Source of the DNA: Barthelona sp. PAP020
Taxonomy: Eukaryota > Metamonada: BaSk clade
Assembly (NCBI GenBank): GCA_040182905.1
Contig: JARQWU010000117.1
Location: 1-29,475, forward strand
Length of the DNA stretch: 29,475 nt
Reading direction: 5' to 3'
Shown in pieces: positions 9,542-18,087 of this stretch. The stretch's first letter is position 1. Each line of letters begins with the position of its first letter. A program made the translations under genes and the position numbers. Below the pieces are notes generated by a model. The model worked only from the letters and a program-made list of their open reading frames with translations, had not been told where the DNA came from and made no database searches.

Positions 9542-9964
9542 GTACATTGCTGCATGTAATATTTGTACCAAAAGAACAATAATCTTGGAATTAATATAGA
9601 GACATGATGATGGTTTGGTGTCATTTAAAAATCTAAATCTTTCACTTTACATTTTTCAATGAAGCAATTAAGTAGCTTTTTTTTGTTTTGGCTGAAGTTG
9701 AAACTTTTTTTTTAGATTTATCAAATTGTTCTGTATTTTATTCACTATTGGATTTACCAAAATTTATAAATTTATTTTCTTCCCAACTTTCAGTTCCTTA
9801 CTCATTGAAAAATTGAAAAATTGAAGGATTTCGTCTTTTTGTTTTTTTGAAAAAACAGGTTGTATTTTTTCGACTTTTATTGTGATAATTTAATGATAAA
9901 AATAAAAGTCACATGTTTTGTTTTTCACATATTTGACGAATATTTTTTCTTTTGAGAATATATA
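9542..9964. other. Intergenic region upstream of eEFSec with an inverted repeat
   Basis: 423 bp with no gene. It is dominated by T-rich tracts and a short tandem 'gaaaaatt' pattern near 9806-9822. A perfect 10-bp inverted repeat, GACTTTTATT (9872-9881) and AATAAAAGTC (9901-9910), with a 19-nt spacer, lies 55 nt before the eEFSec ATG and could form a hairpin in the promoter or 5' leader. No tRNA or ORF of substance was found. Confidence 0.4.
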
Positions 9965-11497
9965 ATGGTGTTTAATTTCAACATTGGGATTTTTGGGCAT
10001 GTTGATCATGGGAAAAGTTGTCTTGCGAAATTGATATCGACAACAGCTTCAACTGCTGCCTTTGATAAGCATCCATCCAGTCAAGCACGAGGAATTACAC
10101 AAGATTTGGGATTTTCTGCGTTTAAAATACCCACACCAGAACATTTGGCAAATCAAATTGAAGAAGAAGAAGTTCAAGTTACTGTTGTTGATTGTCCTGG
10201 TCATGAGAATTTTATTCACACTATTATTTCAGGGAGTGCTATCATCGATTTAGTTTTATTGGTGATTGACGTTTCTGAAGGTGTGAAACCTCAAACATTG
10301 GAAGCGATTATTTTGGCTAACTTAATTAATAAACCTTGCATAATTGTCTTGAATAAAATAGATTTGATTCCTCAAAAGAGTTTGATGAAGAAATTGCAAT
10401 CGGCTCAAAGGCGTTTGCAACACAGTTTAGCACAGTTTGAAAATTTTTCAAATGTTCCTTTTGCTGCTACTAGTTGTGTTTCTGGATTTGGAGTTGACAA
10501 ATTAATAAGTTTAATTGGATCACAAGTATATATTCCAGAGAGAATTTATGAAGGATATTTTGAGTTCTTAGTAGATCATTGTTTTCAACTTAAAGGCAAA
10601 GGAACTGTACTTACTGGCACCTGTACACATGGATCAATAAATCTTAACGATCCTATCAATGTCAATGGTCAGAGTTTCGATGTCAAAGGATTGCAGGTAT
10701 TTAAACAACCTGTGGAATCAATTAAAGCTGGTGATAGAGCAGGAATTTTAGTAAAAGGATTAAAATCTGATTCAATTGAACGAACAATTGTCGCTGATCA
10801 TCTTCAATGGACGTCTTCAATGATGTTACGAAACATTGAACCTGTAATCCATCACAATCGTGAATTGAGAACCAAAGCAAATTATCATTTCACAATTGGA
10901 AACCAAACAGTACTTGGGAGTGTTTTATTTCTTGATGGACAATCAAATGTTTTACCTTTGGCTGCAAAAGGATGTTATGCATATGTTCATTTTCAATCTC
11001 AAGTTTTGGCAAGGAATGACATGAATATTTTGGCATCTCGTCTTGATTTGACGAATCAATCTGCAACTGAAGGCTGTCGTTTCGCTTTTCAAGGTGAAAT
11101 ACATGATGTTTCTGTTGATTTGAGCACCTTTTTTATTTATGAAGATATGTATCACTTTGGTAAAGTTACAAGAGTTGGTGTTGATGGAACAGTTCAATGT
11201 GAAGGTTTGACCAGAAAAGATTCTGACATGGCATTGTTTGAGGGAAGAAAAGTATTATTTTTATCAGAAAAAGCAGCAGTTTTACCCATTGATCCCACGA
11301 TATTGGACAATATTGACCTCAAAAGTTGTGTTGAAGGTATTATTATCGGAAAGCATGGTGCTTCTTCAAAGAAATTGGTTATTCAATCTTCTCAACCAAT
11401 AGAGCAAGATCAAGTTGTTGTTTTACCCCAAAGAAGCAAATTGAATGTTGCATTGCGTGAAAAAGGTGCAAAGTTTGATTTGCATAAGTGTGATTGA
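9965..11497 (+). CDS. EEFSEC: Selenocysteine-specific elongation factor eEFSec (SelB)
   Basis: 510 residues, ATG at 9965. This GTPase delivers Sec-tRNA(Sec) to the ribosome at UGA codons in SECIS-containing mRNAs. G1 is GHVDHGKS (11-18), G3 DCPGH (76-80) and G4 NKID (130-133). The stretch STTASTAAFDKHPSSQARGI is diagnostic of eEFSec rather than EF-1A or Hbs1: the human protein has nearly the same run. Domain 2 begins near VDHCFQLKGKGTVLTG, with domain 3 after it and a C-terminal domain 4 from about residue 395. The human protein is longer (596), mostly from insertions missing here. Its presence implies that the organism also has tRNA(Sec), SBP2/SECIS factors and selenoproteins; none of these are visible in the window. 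Confidence 0.93.
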   Translation: MVFNFNIGIFGHVDHGKSCLAKLISTTASTAAFDKHPSSQARGITQDLGFSAFKIPTPEHLANQIEEEEVQVTVVDCPGHENFIHTIISGSAIIDLVLLVIDVSEGVKPQTLEAIILANLINKPCIIVLNKIDLIPQKSLMKKLQSAQRRLQHSLAQFENFSNVPFAATSCVSGFGVDKLISLIGSQVYIPERIYEGYFEFLVDHCFQLKGKGTVLTGTCTHGSINLNDPINVNGQSFDVKGLQVFKQPVESIKAGDRAGILVKGLKSDSIERTIVADHLQWTSSMMLRNIEPVIHHNRELRTKANYHFTIGNQTVLGSVLFLDGQSNVLPLAAKGCYAYVHFQSQVLARNDMNILASRLDLTNQSATEGCRFAFQGEIHDVSVDLSTFFIYEDMYHFGKVTRVGVDGTVQCEGLTRKDSDMALFEGRKVLFLSEKAAVLPIDPTILDNIDLKSCVEGIIIGKHGASSKKLVIQSSQPIEQDQVVVLPQRSKLNVALREKGAKFDLHKCD

Positions 11498-11633
11498 CCA
11501 CTAGAATTTTTGACATTTCAAATTTTTATCTTTATGCTCATCAATTTAGTTATTTGTGTATCCTTTTGCCTTTTTAAAAAGCAAAAGAAAAAAAGAACAG
11601 AATAAAAAACGAGTTTGTGTATTTTTTTATTTG
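11498..11633. terminator. Convergent 3' end region with palindrome (eEFSec / Ulp1)
   Basis: 136 bp between convergent stops. At 11563-11587 CTTTTGC-CTTTTTAAAAA-GCAAAAG is a near-perfect inverted repeat (one bulged C) that reads almost the same on both strands, followed by AATAAA at 11602. It could serve as a two-way 3' end signal; this is inferred from symmetry and position. Confidence 0.35.
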
Positions 11634-13265
11634 TTAAAGAACAATGAGATCATCATCATCCTCATCAAATTCCATATCTGGGTCACTTTCATCCTCTTCG
11701 CTGTTTTCATTTAATGGAACCATAATATTATAAAAATTGGGGAACAAAAGTTGTTCCAATAATAATTGATGCAGAAGCTTTTGGCGATAATATGGCGTGA
11801 TTAAATTGGGATCAAATTTTGGTTTAACAAAAGGAAAATGTGACGAGTTTAAAGAAAAAAACTCAGCAAATGCGAGTAAAAATAAACCACAATCATCATA
11901 ATTATTTTGTTGTGGACAGCGTTTACCAGGGACAACATAATTAAAATTTCCAAAGTTTTCCAAGCATTTTGAATATTCAACCCAGGAATTAATTGTTTGA
12001 ATAACGTTTCTACTCCCAAAATCCATATTAAAATTAAATAATTCATTAAAAGAACACGGCTTAGCAGTACCTTTGAAATTACTCAAAGAATCGAAATAGC
12101 TGATAACTTTAAACCGCAGATTAATCACAAGTAATGTCCAATGACTGCCTAAATGAATTGGAATTAAAATCTTATCAAAGTTTTGAATATTTTGACGTTG
12201 AACATAACGTTCAACAGCTTGAATACCATTATCTCGTAATCTGGGATAAAAGAAAGTATTAAAAGCCACGCAACTTGGAATTGGTTCGATATTTGCAGGT
12301 AATGAAAAGGGTGACTCATCAATTTTGTGTTTAGCAAAATTGGTGGGATGACTAATTTCAAATTTAGATGTATCATAACGATTAGAGTCTAATCCACATG
12401 TACAAAGCATAAAAAGCATGGAATTAACAACAGAATCATCAATCCATTTCCCATTCAACAACTTATTTAAGCTATCTTTCGAAATAGGAGTTCTAAAAAT
12501 ATCTTTCACAATATAATTGTTGTAAACATATCTATCTGTCAACAAATTTAGCTTCTCTTCAACGTAGGCTGTTGATTCATTGGGAATGTTTTCAAAATAT
12601 GTTTCTGAGGGAATAAAAACATTGCGTTGAGGCATATAAATTTCTTCTTCCATTTGTATGCTTTCTTGTTGTCTAAAACGTCGTATTCTTTCGCTTCGAA
12701 CACCAGAATATTTCGGTATTGTTGAATGCAATGGTGTAATCGTTGGAATTCTATTTTTATCCGTCATCCTTAATGATTCAAAGGATTCAGTTCGTGATTC
12801 AACAAAACTTGATGTTTTCACGGGAGTAACAAAATTTTCATCATAACCATCAAAATCCAATTTAGAAGGAAATCGCTCTTTTCTAATGGCAGGAGTCATA
12901 AATTTGAAGGGAGGAGTGGGAAAATTCTCATCATTTACAATTTCAGATTCTTTCACTATTGATTCTGACATTTTTCCAATGGTAGATCTTTTTACGGGTG
13001 TAAAAATTCCTTTTTTGGCCATCTCCCTTCTTTCATTCATAGTCAATCGTACAGTCTCTGATTTTTGAAATTTAAAGTTAACTTTTGGAGTCATTAATTC
13101 TGACATGTTGTATGAATTCTTAACTTCATTTTTGATCATAATTTTACTATCAATGTTAAATTCATTATCGTGCACACTGTCATCATCCTTCAAAGTGGGT
13201 GATCTTTTTTTGGAAAAAATGGAGGATAAAACAGAAGGAATAACATTCTTTATACCCTTCCACAT
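11634..13265 (-). CDS. Ulp1/SENP-type cysteine protease (C48)
   Basis: 543 residues, ATG at 13265. The C-terminal catalytic domain (about residues 255-505) carries the full C48 site: His375 in GSHWTLL, Asp392 in ISYFDSL, Gln453 and Cys459 in PQQNNYDDCG. Family members remove SUMO (or NEDD8) from proteins and process its precursor, usually at the nuclear envelope or in the nucleus. The first about 200 residues look disordered and contain several short Thr-Pro motifs (MTPKV, FTPVK, PTPPF, MTPAI, FVTPVK, ITPLH), possible proline-directed kinase sites. The last about 20 residues are strongly acidic. It shares a 132-bp divergent promoter with eL42. SUMO is the likely substrate but NEDD8 cannot be excluded. 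Confidence 0.88.
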   Translation of the reverse strand: MWKGIKNVIPSVLSSIFSKKRSPTLKDDDSVHDNEFNIDSKIMIKNEVKNSYNMSELMTPKVNFKFQKSETVRLTMNERREMAKKGIFTPVKRSTIGKMSESIVKESEIVNDENFPTPPFKFMTPAIRKERFPSKLDFDGYDENFVTPVKTSSFVESRTESFESLRMTDKNRIPTITPLHSTIPKYSGVRSERIRRFRQQESIQMEEEIYMPQRNVFIPSETYFENIPNESTAYVEEKLNLLTDRYVYNNYIVKDIFRTPISKDSLNKLLNGKWIDDSVVNSMLFMLCTCGLDSNRYDTSKFEISHPTNFAKHKIDESPFSLPANIEPIPSCVAFNTFFYPRLRDNGIQAVERYVQRQNIQNFDKILIPIHLGSHWTLLVINLRFKVISYFDSLSNFKGTAKPCSFNELFNFNMDFGSRNVIQTINSWVEYSKCLENFGNFNYVVPGKRCPQQNNYDDCGLFLLAFAEFFSLNSSHFPFVKPKFDPNLITPYYRQKLLHQLLLEQLLFPNFYNIMVPLNENSEEDESDPDMEFDEDDDDLIVL

Positions 13266-13397
13266 ATTATTTTGTTATCAATGACCATTAATAAATGGTA
13301 GAAACGGCTATAAAAGAAAGAAAAATTTATGAATGGAAAAATTTACAAATTTTCATTTCTTCTTTCAGTTCTATTTTTTAAGGCTCGGTTTTTTAAA
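13266..13397. promoter_or_regulatory. Divergent promoter (Ulp1 / eL42) with TATA-like box
   Basis: 132 bp between start codons. TATAAAAG at 13309-13316 lies 81 nt before the eL42 ATG and resembles a TATA box. ACCATT-AATA-AATGGT (13283-13298) is a perfect 6-bp inverted repeat. A pyrimidine-rich stretch (tttcatttcttctttcagttc) near 13352-13372 may mark the transcription start. An upstream ATG at 13329 is in frame with eL42, but using it would add 23 residues that no eL42 has. Confidence 0.45.
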
Positions 13398-13791
13398 ATG
13401 GTATTGTGTATTTGATTATCGATATAAGTACTTGTGATAATTTATAAGTGCATTTTCTTCATATCTTATTTGTTAAATTATTGAATTCATCAACTAACAT
13501 TTTTAGGTTGTTTACCCAACAAAAGCTAACAAGTTCTGTCCTTTTTGCAACAAACATACACCTCATAAGTTATCTGCTGCTTCCAGAAGACCTATTGGAA
13601 AGAGAAGATTAGGTCAACGTCGTTACGAAAGAAAGCAAGCTGGTTTCGGTGGTCAAACTAAGGAAGTTTTCCACAAGGATGCCAAAATTACCAAAAAGAC
13701 TGTCGTCAAGTGTGAATGTTCAGCTTGCAAGAAAAAATGGCAATTCGGTGTCAAGCGTGGCCGTTTCCAACAAGTCAACAAGAAGAAATAA
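13398..13791 (+). CDS. RPL44: 60S ribosomal protein eL42 (L36a/L44), two exons
   Basis: Exon 1 is just the ATG (13398-13400). After a 106-nt intron, exon 2 (13507-13791) encodes the remaining 94 residues. The protein begins MVVYPTKANKFCPFCNKH, a variant of the family start MVN-PKTR-TYC, and contains the hallmark KRRLGQRRYERKQAGFGGQT. Zinc-binding cysteines are C12, C15, C72 and C75. eL42 sits at the 60S E site near tRNA. Codon use (AAG, GGT, GTC) is more biased than the neighbours, as expected for a highly expressed gene. It is about 10 residues shorter at the C-terminus than yeast eL42. At the position of yeast Pro56, where changes give cycloheximide resistance, it has Glu54. Confidence 0.9.
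13401..13506 (+). other. Intron of the eL42 gene, placed directly after ATG
   Basis: Starts GTATTG and ends CAACTAACATTTTTAG, with an ACTAAC branch-like element whose last base is 8 nt from the intron end. Removing it joins ATG to GTTGTTTACCC, giving the expected eL42 N-terminus; without splicing the frame stops after five codons (TGA at 13413). 106 nt. Confidence 0.9.
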
Positions 13792-13959
13792 TCTCTTTTC
13801 GGGTAATGACATGGTTGCTCTTTATAAAGCCGTTGCTGTTTAGTTATTTTTTGTTTGGATAAATATTGGATTGTTTGATAATGGCTGAAAGGTTTTTTGT
13901 TGTGAATACTTGTCTCATAAAAATGTTTAAAATGAAAAATTACCGATTGACATTTATGT

Positions 13960-16128
13960 TTATTTAGATTTCTTGGAAGACATGGTTCTTTTAGTTCTAC
14001 GACGATTACTGTATGTACCATAGAAAGATGCTTCATTACCAATTGTGTCTGGTGCAATTCTACTTGAACCCACCAAAGAAGAAACGAAACCAACAGCAGG
14101 TGGATATTTGGCATCAATATCGACACCACGATATATGGCATTGGCAGAGTTAAGAGTAAAATTGGTACCTGTAGGGTTTTCACGAATTTCTTCCAATTGT
14201 TTATTGATGTCATCCAAAATTTGAATTTTTTGATTGATTACTCTCACTGTATTCTTGAAAGGAGAATTTTCTGTGGACAAAGTTAAGAAAACGACAAAAA
14301 CGGTATTGTCTTTCTTCAACAATTTGGCTTCAATTTCATTGGTCAAAATACTTTGTTTAACCAAAATACTGACATCTTTTTTGGACAAATCAAACATCTT
14401 AACCAATTGATCAAAAGAAATGGAAACAATAGTGGTGTTTCCAATCAAATATAATCTCAAAGCTAATTTCTTGATGTCTTTGATAAATGATTCTTTTGTC
14501 TTTGTGGGGTTTTGGAAATATTTCCACATATTGAATTTTTCCAAAATGTTGACAACTTTTTCCCAATCATAATTGATGAGAGCTGCAGCAGAACAAAAGA
14601 TGTGATCTCTTGATGTTTCAGGAGGCCAAATAGCTATTTGACGATTGAAATAATCCAAATGTTTTCTAAATGTGGATGAATGAACCGAACCATCAGGATA
14701 TTTGGCTTGTAAAGGCAAATCACTGAAAAAACAAGAACAATAATAGATAGACTCAAGTAAGTCCATTTCAAAATGCATAAACTTAGGAAGAGCAACTCTA
14801 ATATCCTTAGCATCATTCTGAGGACTTAAACTGCTTTGTCCAATCAAAGCATGACAACGAATTGTACCAGTGTATGGATTAATAGAATATAATTCTTCAA
14901 GGAAATGGAAACAATCAGCGTATAAACCAGTAGAAAAAGCTGAAATGGCAAAAGCTGTTAAACAGCGATGATATGCAACTTGCAACTTCAACATGATATT
15001 TTCTGAGAATTGTAACACACTGTGATGAATAGGAGTATCAACGTTGAATAACACATCATGGATATGAGCATTAAGTAAAAGAGTTTTGGCTTCGAAATAT
15101 CTATCATCCATAGCCAAACCGAAGCAATAATATAATATGGCCTGATAATAGGTGACACTACCGTCAATCATACAACACTTGAAATATTTTTCTAAAGTCT
15201 TTGAGTAACCAGGAGAAGCTAAATGATGATGGAATTTAAGATAAACAACAGATAAAGATGCTTTAACAGCTCTAGAACGACTCTTTGCTTCCTTACGGTC
15301 TTCAACAAATCTGAAGTAATCCTCAATAGTGTCAAACATAGAATAGAAATATTCATCAAAATATTTAACTAAATATTTCATCTTTCCTAAATATTTAACT
15401 GCAGGGGCTTGTAAATATTTATAAATTTCAAAGAGTTCTTCACCCATTCTAACAACATATGAGGGAATAGATTCGATGAAAATAGGTACATCCAAAGGTT
15501 CTTTTTTGCAATCAATAGTCTTTGCTTTTTCAATAATGGTGTTGATATCCTTACCAATTTCAAAAAGAAACTCAAATGCTTCATCAGAATGTGTGTTGAC
15601 AATAGAATCCATTCCACACGTGACAATTTGATGTAAGACTTGCAATTCTCTTCTTTCATCTGGAACTTTCTCCAAAAGTGATTTCAAATTTTCATAAATA
15701 GACTTACGTGAACTAACCTGTGCACGATTTCTCTTTTTCATCAAAGAATTGAACTCTTCATCAAAAATTTGTTCGTCAGTCATTTTCACTTCCAAATCAG
15801 CAGAAAAGAATTGATCAGCATCTTTTTTCTTTTTTTGAATACGTCTTTCTTCAACATAATCTGCTTCATCAACCTTGGTTGTTTTTTTTAACCATTTTAA
15901 TCTGTTTGCCGCACGCATTGCTTCATATTCCGCTGCAGACATTTGAGATTGATCAACAATTTCAACATCTTCTTCAATATCTGACTCAGACTCATCTCCA
16001 GCAGCTTCAAATTCGTCTTCTTCATCTTGATAAAAGACAAATTTGTGAACATCTTTAGGATTGAATTGCAGATGTTCAAAGAACACATCTAAGAACTTTT
16101 CAACATTTGCTTTAACAGCGTCAGCCAT
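13960..16128 (-). CDS. EIF3C: Translation initiation factor eIF3 subunit c
   Basis: 722 residues, ATG at 16128. eIF3c is a core PCI subunit of the eIF3 complex that binds the 40S subunit and contacts eIF1 and eIF5. The match runs through the C-terminal two thirds: EAKTLLLNAHIHDVLFNVDT and AYHRCLTAFAISAFSTGLYA parallel the human segment around ARDLMLMSHLQDNI and QLGICAFRQGL, followed by HFEMDLLESIYYCSCFFSDL and a winged-helix part (SISFDQLVKMFDLSKKDVSI). The N-terminus is shorter than the human (913 residues): after a 30-residue start it has one acidic patch (about 35-60) and then RLKWLKK. The C-terminus is basic. Its 3' end faces eL42 (168 bp apart); its start is 75 bp from OSCP1. Confidence 0.85.
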   Translation of the reverse strand: MADAVKANVEKFLDVFFEHLQFNPKDVHKFVFYQDEEDEFEAAGDESESDIEEDVEIVDQSQMSAAEYEAMRAANRLKWLKKTTKVDEADYVEERRIQKKKKDADQFFSADLEVKMTDEQIFDEEFNSLMKKRNRAQVSSRKSIYENLKSLLEKVPDERRELQVLHQIVTCGMDSIVNTHSDEAFEFLFEIGKDINTIIEKAKTIDCKKEPLDVPIFIESIPSYVVRMGEELFEIYKYLQAPAVKYLGKMKYLVKYFDEYFYSMFDTIEDYFRFVEDRKEAKSRSRAVKASLSVVYLKFHHHLASPGYSKTLEKYFKCCMIDGSVTYYQAILYYCFGLAMDDRYFEAKTLLLNAHIHDVLFNVDTPIHHSVLQFSENIMLKLQVAYHRCLTAFAISAFSTGLYADCFHFLEELYSINPYTGTIRCHALIGQSSLSPQNDAKDIRVALPKFMHFEMDLLESIYYCSCFFSDLPLQAKYPDGSVHSSTFRKHLDYFNRQIAIWPPETSRDHIFCSAAALINYDWEKVVNILEKFNMWKYFQNPTKTKESFIKDIKKLALRLYLIGNTTIVSISFDQLVKMFDLSKKDVSILVKQSILTNEIEAKLLKKDNTVFVVFLTLSTENSPFKNTVRVINQKIQILDDINKQLEEIRENPTGTNFTLNSANAIYRGVDIDAKYPPAVGFVSSLVGSSRIAPDTIGNEASFYGTYSNRRRTKRTMSSKKSK

Positions 16129-16203
16129 TTAAAGTGATGGTTAAAAAAAAAAATTAGAAAGGAAACATTTCACGTTTGATTATTTTTTGAAAAAAATACA
16201 ACG
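16129..16203. promoter_or_regulatory. Compact divergent promoter (eIF3c / OSCP1)
   Basis: 75 bp between two start codons, with A-rich runs at both ends. No specific element was recognised. Both leaders must be very short or the promoters overlap the opposite coding sequence. Confidence 0.35.
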
Positions 16204-17331
16204 ATGAGTGATTATACTTGGCCTTTCATTTACGCATATTTAAGTTCTGAAATGATTCATGTTTTGGAACAAAGATTGGTTATGAAAAATATTCCTCCAA
16301 ATAAGATATCTAGAGCCTTGAAAGAGTTGGCTTTCACTATATTTGATCCATTGAATATAGATGAATATATGGAACCTCAACAACCTTTTGATCATGTTGT
16401 TACCGCGCGACTTTTTGGGCAAATTGCTAATTCTTCCATTGTTAAGCTGAACGAAGATTCTCTTTCTCGTCTATTTGATTTAATGATAATGGGGATGAAA
16501 AGAGACATTGTACAATGTGATTATCCAACAGATGTTTTGATTATTATCCGAAACAGATTGACTTTATTACGTTCAAAGATTGATCATGCACCTACTATTT
16601 ATCGTATTGAATTGGTTCTTGCCAGATTATCGGGTCTTTCAGAGTCCTTTTCATTTTATCAAAAGATGATGCTTCGTGGTAGAATTTTGAACTGGGTTTT
16701 AGATTTCAAGATGAAAGTATCTATTCTTATTCAAGAAGAGGCTCAAGATGGAAGTGGTAACACTATTCTTCAGGTCAAGAATGGAAGACCACATAATTGT
16801 GGACCTTTAGGTGAGTTCACAACCAGCAGTGATTCAAAAATTATTGTTCCACTTGTTTATAATCAAATGTATGGTGATAAGGTTTCCGGTGAAACACTGT
16901 TGGGAACGTACAACGTGTATTTGAAATTTCATAATGCTAATTCTAGCAGTTCCAGTTCAAATCTTACACCTTCTGGGGCTGACTTGAGCATGATAACCAA
17001 TAATGAAAGTTCTGCATGGGAAATATTAACTGAGCACTTGAACAATCAAAAGGATCTTGTTACATCACCAACTGTAACAGCTGGTGTTGCTTTAAGAACA
17101 ACATTAGAGCAATTGGCAGGAGGAGAGACTGAAAACGAGGAATTCAATTTGTTTGTTGATGAGGAAGTTGAAGAGCCTGATGAAGTTGTTTCTGATGCCA
17201 AGAGGATTTTGGATGATATGAAAGCTTTCAATACAGAATATCAACAAGCAGCAAATGTCGATGGTTTTGAAAATGTTGATATTTCAGCTGATGTGGGCAA
17301 TGATCTTCTCGATTTGATGGATGGGTTATAA
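16204..17331 (+). CDS. OSCP1: OSCP1 (organic solute carrier partner 1 / NOR1) homologue
   Basis: 375 residues, ATG at 16204, close to the usual 380-390. The N-terminus follows the family: YLSSEMIHVLEQRLVMKNIP corresponds to the human NLGGEMLYILDQRLRAQNIP. Further matches are SIVKLNEDSLSRLFDLMIMG and DVLIIIRNRLTLLRSKI, and the end DLLDLMDGL mirrors the human DLLAMMDEL. OSCP1 is a cytosolic protein widely conserved in ciliated eukaryotes; its biochemical activity is not established and the link to cilia is from phylogenetic distribution. A Ser/Asn-rich insert (about residues 243-258) is probably disordered, and the C-terminal part is acidic. Confidence 0.88.
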   Translation: MSDYTWPFIYAYLSSEMIHVLEQRLVMKNIPPNKISRALKELAFTIFDPLNIDEYMEPQQPFDHVVTARLFGQIANSSIVKLNEDSLSRLFDLMIMGMKRDIVQCDYPTDVLIIIRNRLTLLRSKIDHAPTIYRIELVLARLSGLSESFSFYQKMMLRGRILNWVLDFKMKVSILIQEEAQDGSGNTILQVKNGRPHNCGPLGEFTTSSDSKIIVPLVYNQMYGDKVSGETLLGTYNVYLKFHNANSSSSSSNLTPSGADLSMITNNESSAWEILTEHLNNQKDLVTSPTVTAGVALRTTLEQLAGGETENEEFNLFVDEEVEEPDEVVSDAKRILDDMKAFNTEYQQAANVDGFENVDISADVGNDLLDLMDGL

Positions 17332-17436
17332 ATTGTCGTGTAAATTCTTTGTTTTTAAATTGGGACGAACAAACAAGAAATGTTCAAAAAAATTCACATT
17401 TATTACGAAATGACAACAATAAAGACTATTAGTTTA
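17332..17436. terminator. Convergent 3' end region (OSCP1 / MBL-fold gene)
   Basis: 105 bp between convergent stops. AATAAA occurs on the plus strand at 17419, and TTTATT on the plus strand (17398, 17434) gives AATAAA on the minus strand, so polyadenylation signals for both genes are likely interleaved. Inferred from motif and position. Confidence 0.3.
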
Positions 17437-18087
17437 TTAATTTAAATTGAGAAGATACATGTTATTTTGTCTTTCTCTGCCCATTTTAGTTGAAGGTCCA
17501 TGGCCACATATTAAATCCGTGTTTAGAGGCAAAATGTCTACTACCTTCTTTAAAGTTTCCATAAAATCGCTTGGAGAAGAATCCCAAAGATCGACTCTTC
17601 CTACAGCACCTCTAAAAATTACATCGCCCATAATTGCAAACTTATCACTTTCAAAAAACGTAACAATAGATCCAGGAGAATGTCCAGGGGCATGAATAAA
17701 CCTTCCGACACCAGATCCAATTTGAATGGTATCTCCCTCTTTGACTAAAATATCAGGATCAGGTAAAGCTGTTGAAGAACTAGCCATACCAAATTTTCTG
17801 GGCTGATTGTGCATATCCCTCCATAATTTAAGTCCATCTTCGTGAACAATAATTTGAGCATTTGGAAAGTCATTTTTAACATCACCAGCTGCTGCAGAAT
17901 GGTCAAAATGGCTGTGAGTAGATACAATATACTTTAAATTAACGTTAAATTTTTCAACAAACTTTTTCACATACATTGCACTTCCACCAACATCAAAAAT
18001 TGCCGCGTCTTTAGTTTCCTCATCAAAAACAAGCACACAATTTGCTTGAAGAGGAGGAACAGCCATGACTTCGTATTTTAAACCCAT
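17437..18087 (-). CDS. Metallo-beta-lactamase-fold hydrolase, glyoxalase II-like
   Basis: 216 residues, ATG at 18087. All metal ligands of a two-metal MBL enzyme are present: His58, His60, Asp62 and His63 in THSHFDH, His136 in APGHSPGS, Asp155 in GDVIFRGAVGRVD, and His196 in CGHGPSTKMGRE. The spacing, the short length and the GRVDL / GHGPSTKMG signatures fit the small YcbL/GloB-like group common in bacteria, which acts on thioesters such as hydroxyacyl-glutathione. It lacks the C-terminal helical domain of classical eukaryotic glyoxalase II. No clear targeting peptide is visible, so it is probably cytosolic. An origin by transfer from bacteria is plausible but needs a tree. The exact substrate is unknown. 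Confidence 0.88.
   Translation of the reverse strand: MGLKYEVMAVPPLQANCVLVFDEETKDAAIFDVGGSAMYVKKFVEKFNVNLKYIVSTHSHFDHSAAAGDVKNDFPNAQIIVHEDGLKLWRDMHNQPRKFGMASSSTALPDPDILVKEGDTIQIGSGVGRFIHAPGHSPGSIVTFFESDKFAIMGDVIFRGAVGRVDLWDSSPSDFMETLKKVVDILPLNTDLICGHGPSTKMGRERQNNMYLLNLN

Noticed and set aside
13329-13397. In-frame upstream ATG of eL42
   Set aside because: It would add 23 residues not found in any eL42; the family N-terminus begins exactly at the ATG at 13398.
13649-14213. Plus ORF 13649-13843 and minus ORF 13653-14213 over the eL42 gene
   Set aside because: Shadows: the true eL42 frame is fixed by conserved residues, and the minus frame overlaps eIF3c in another frame.
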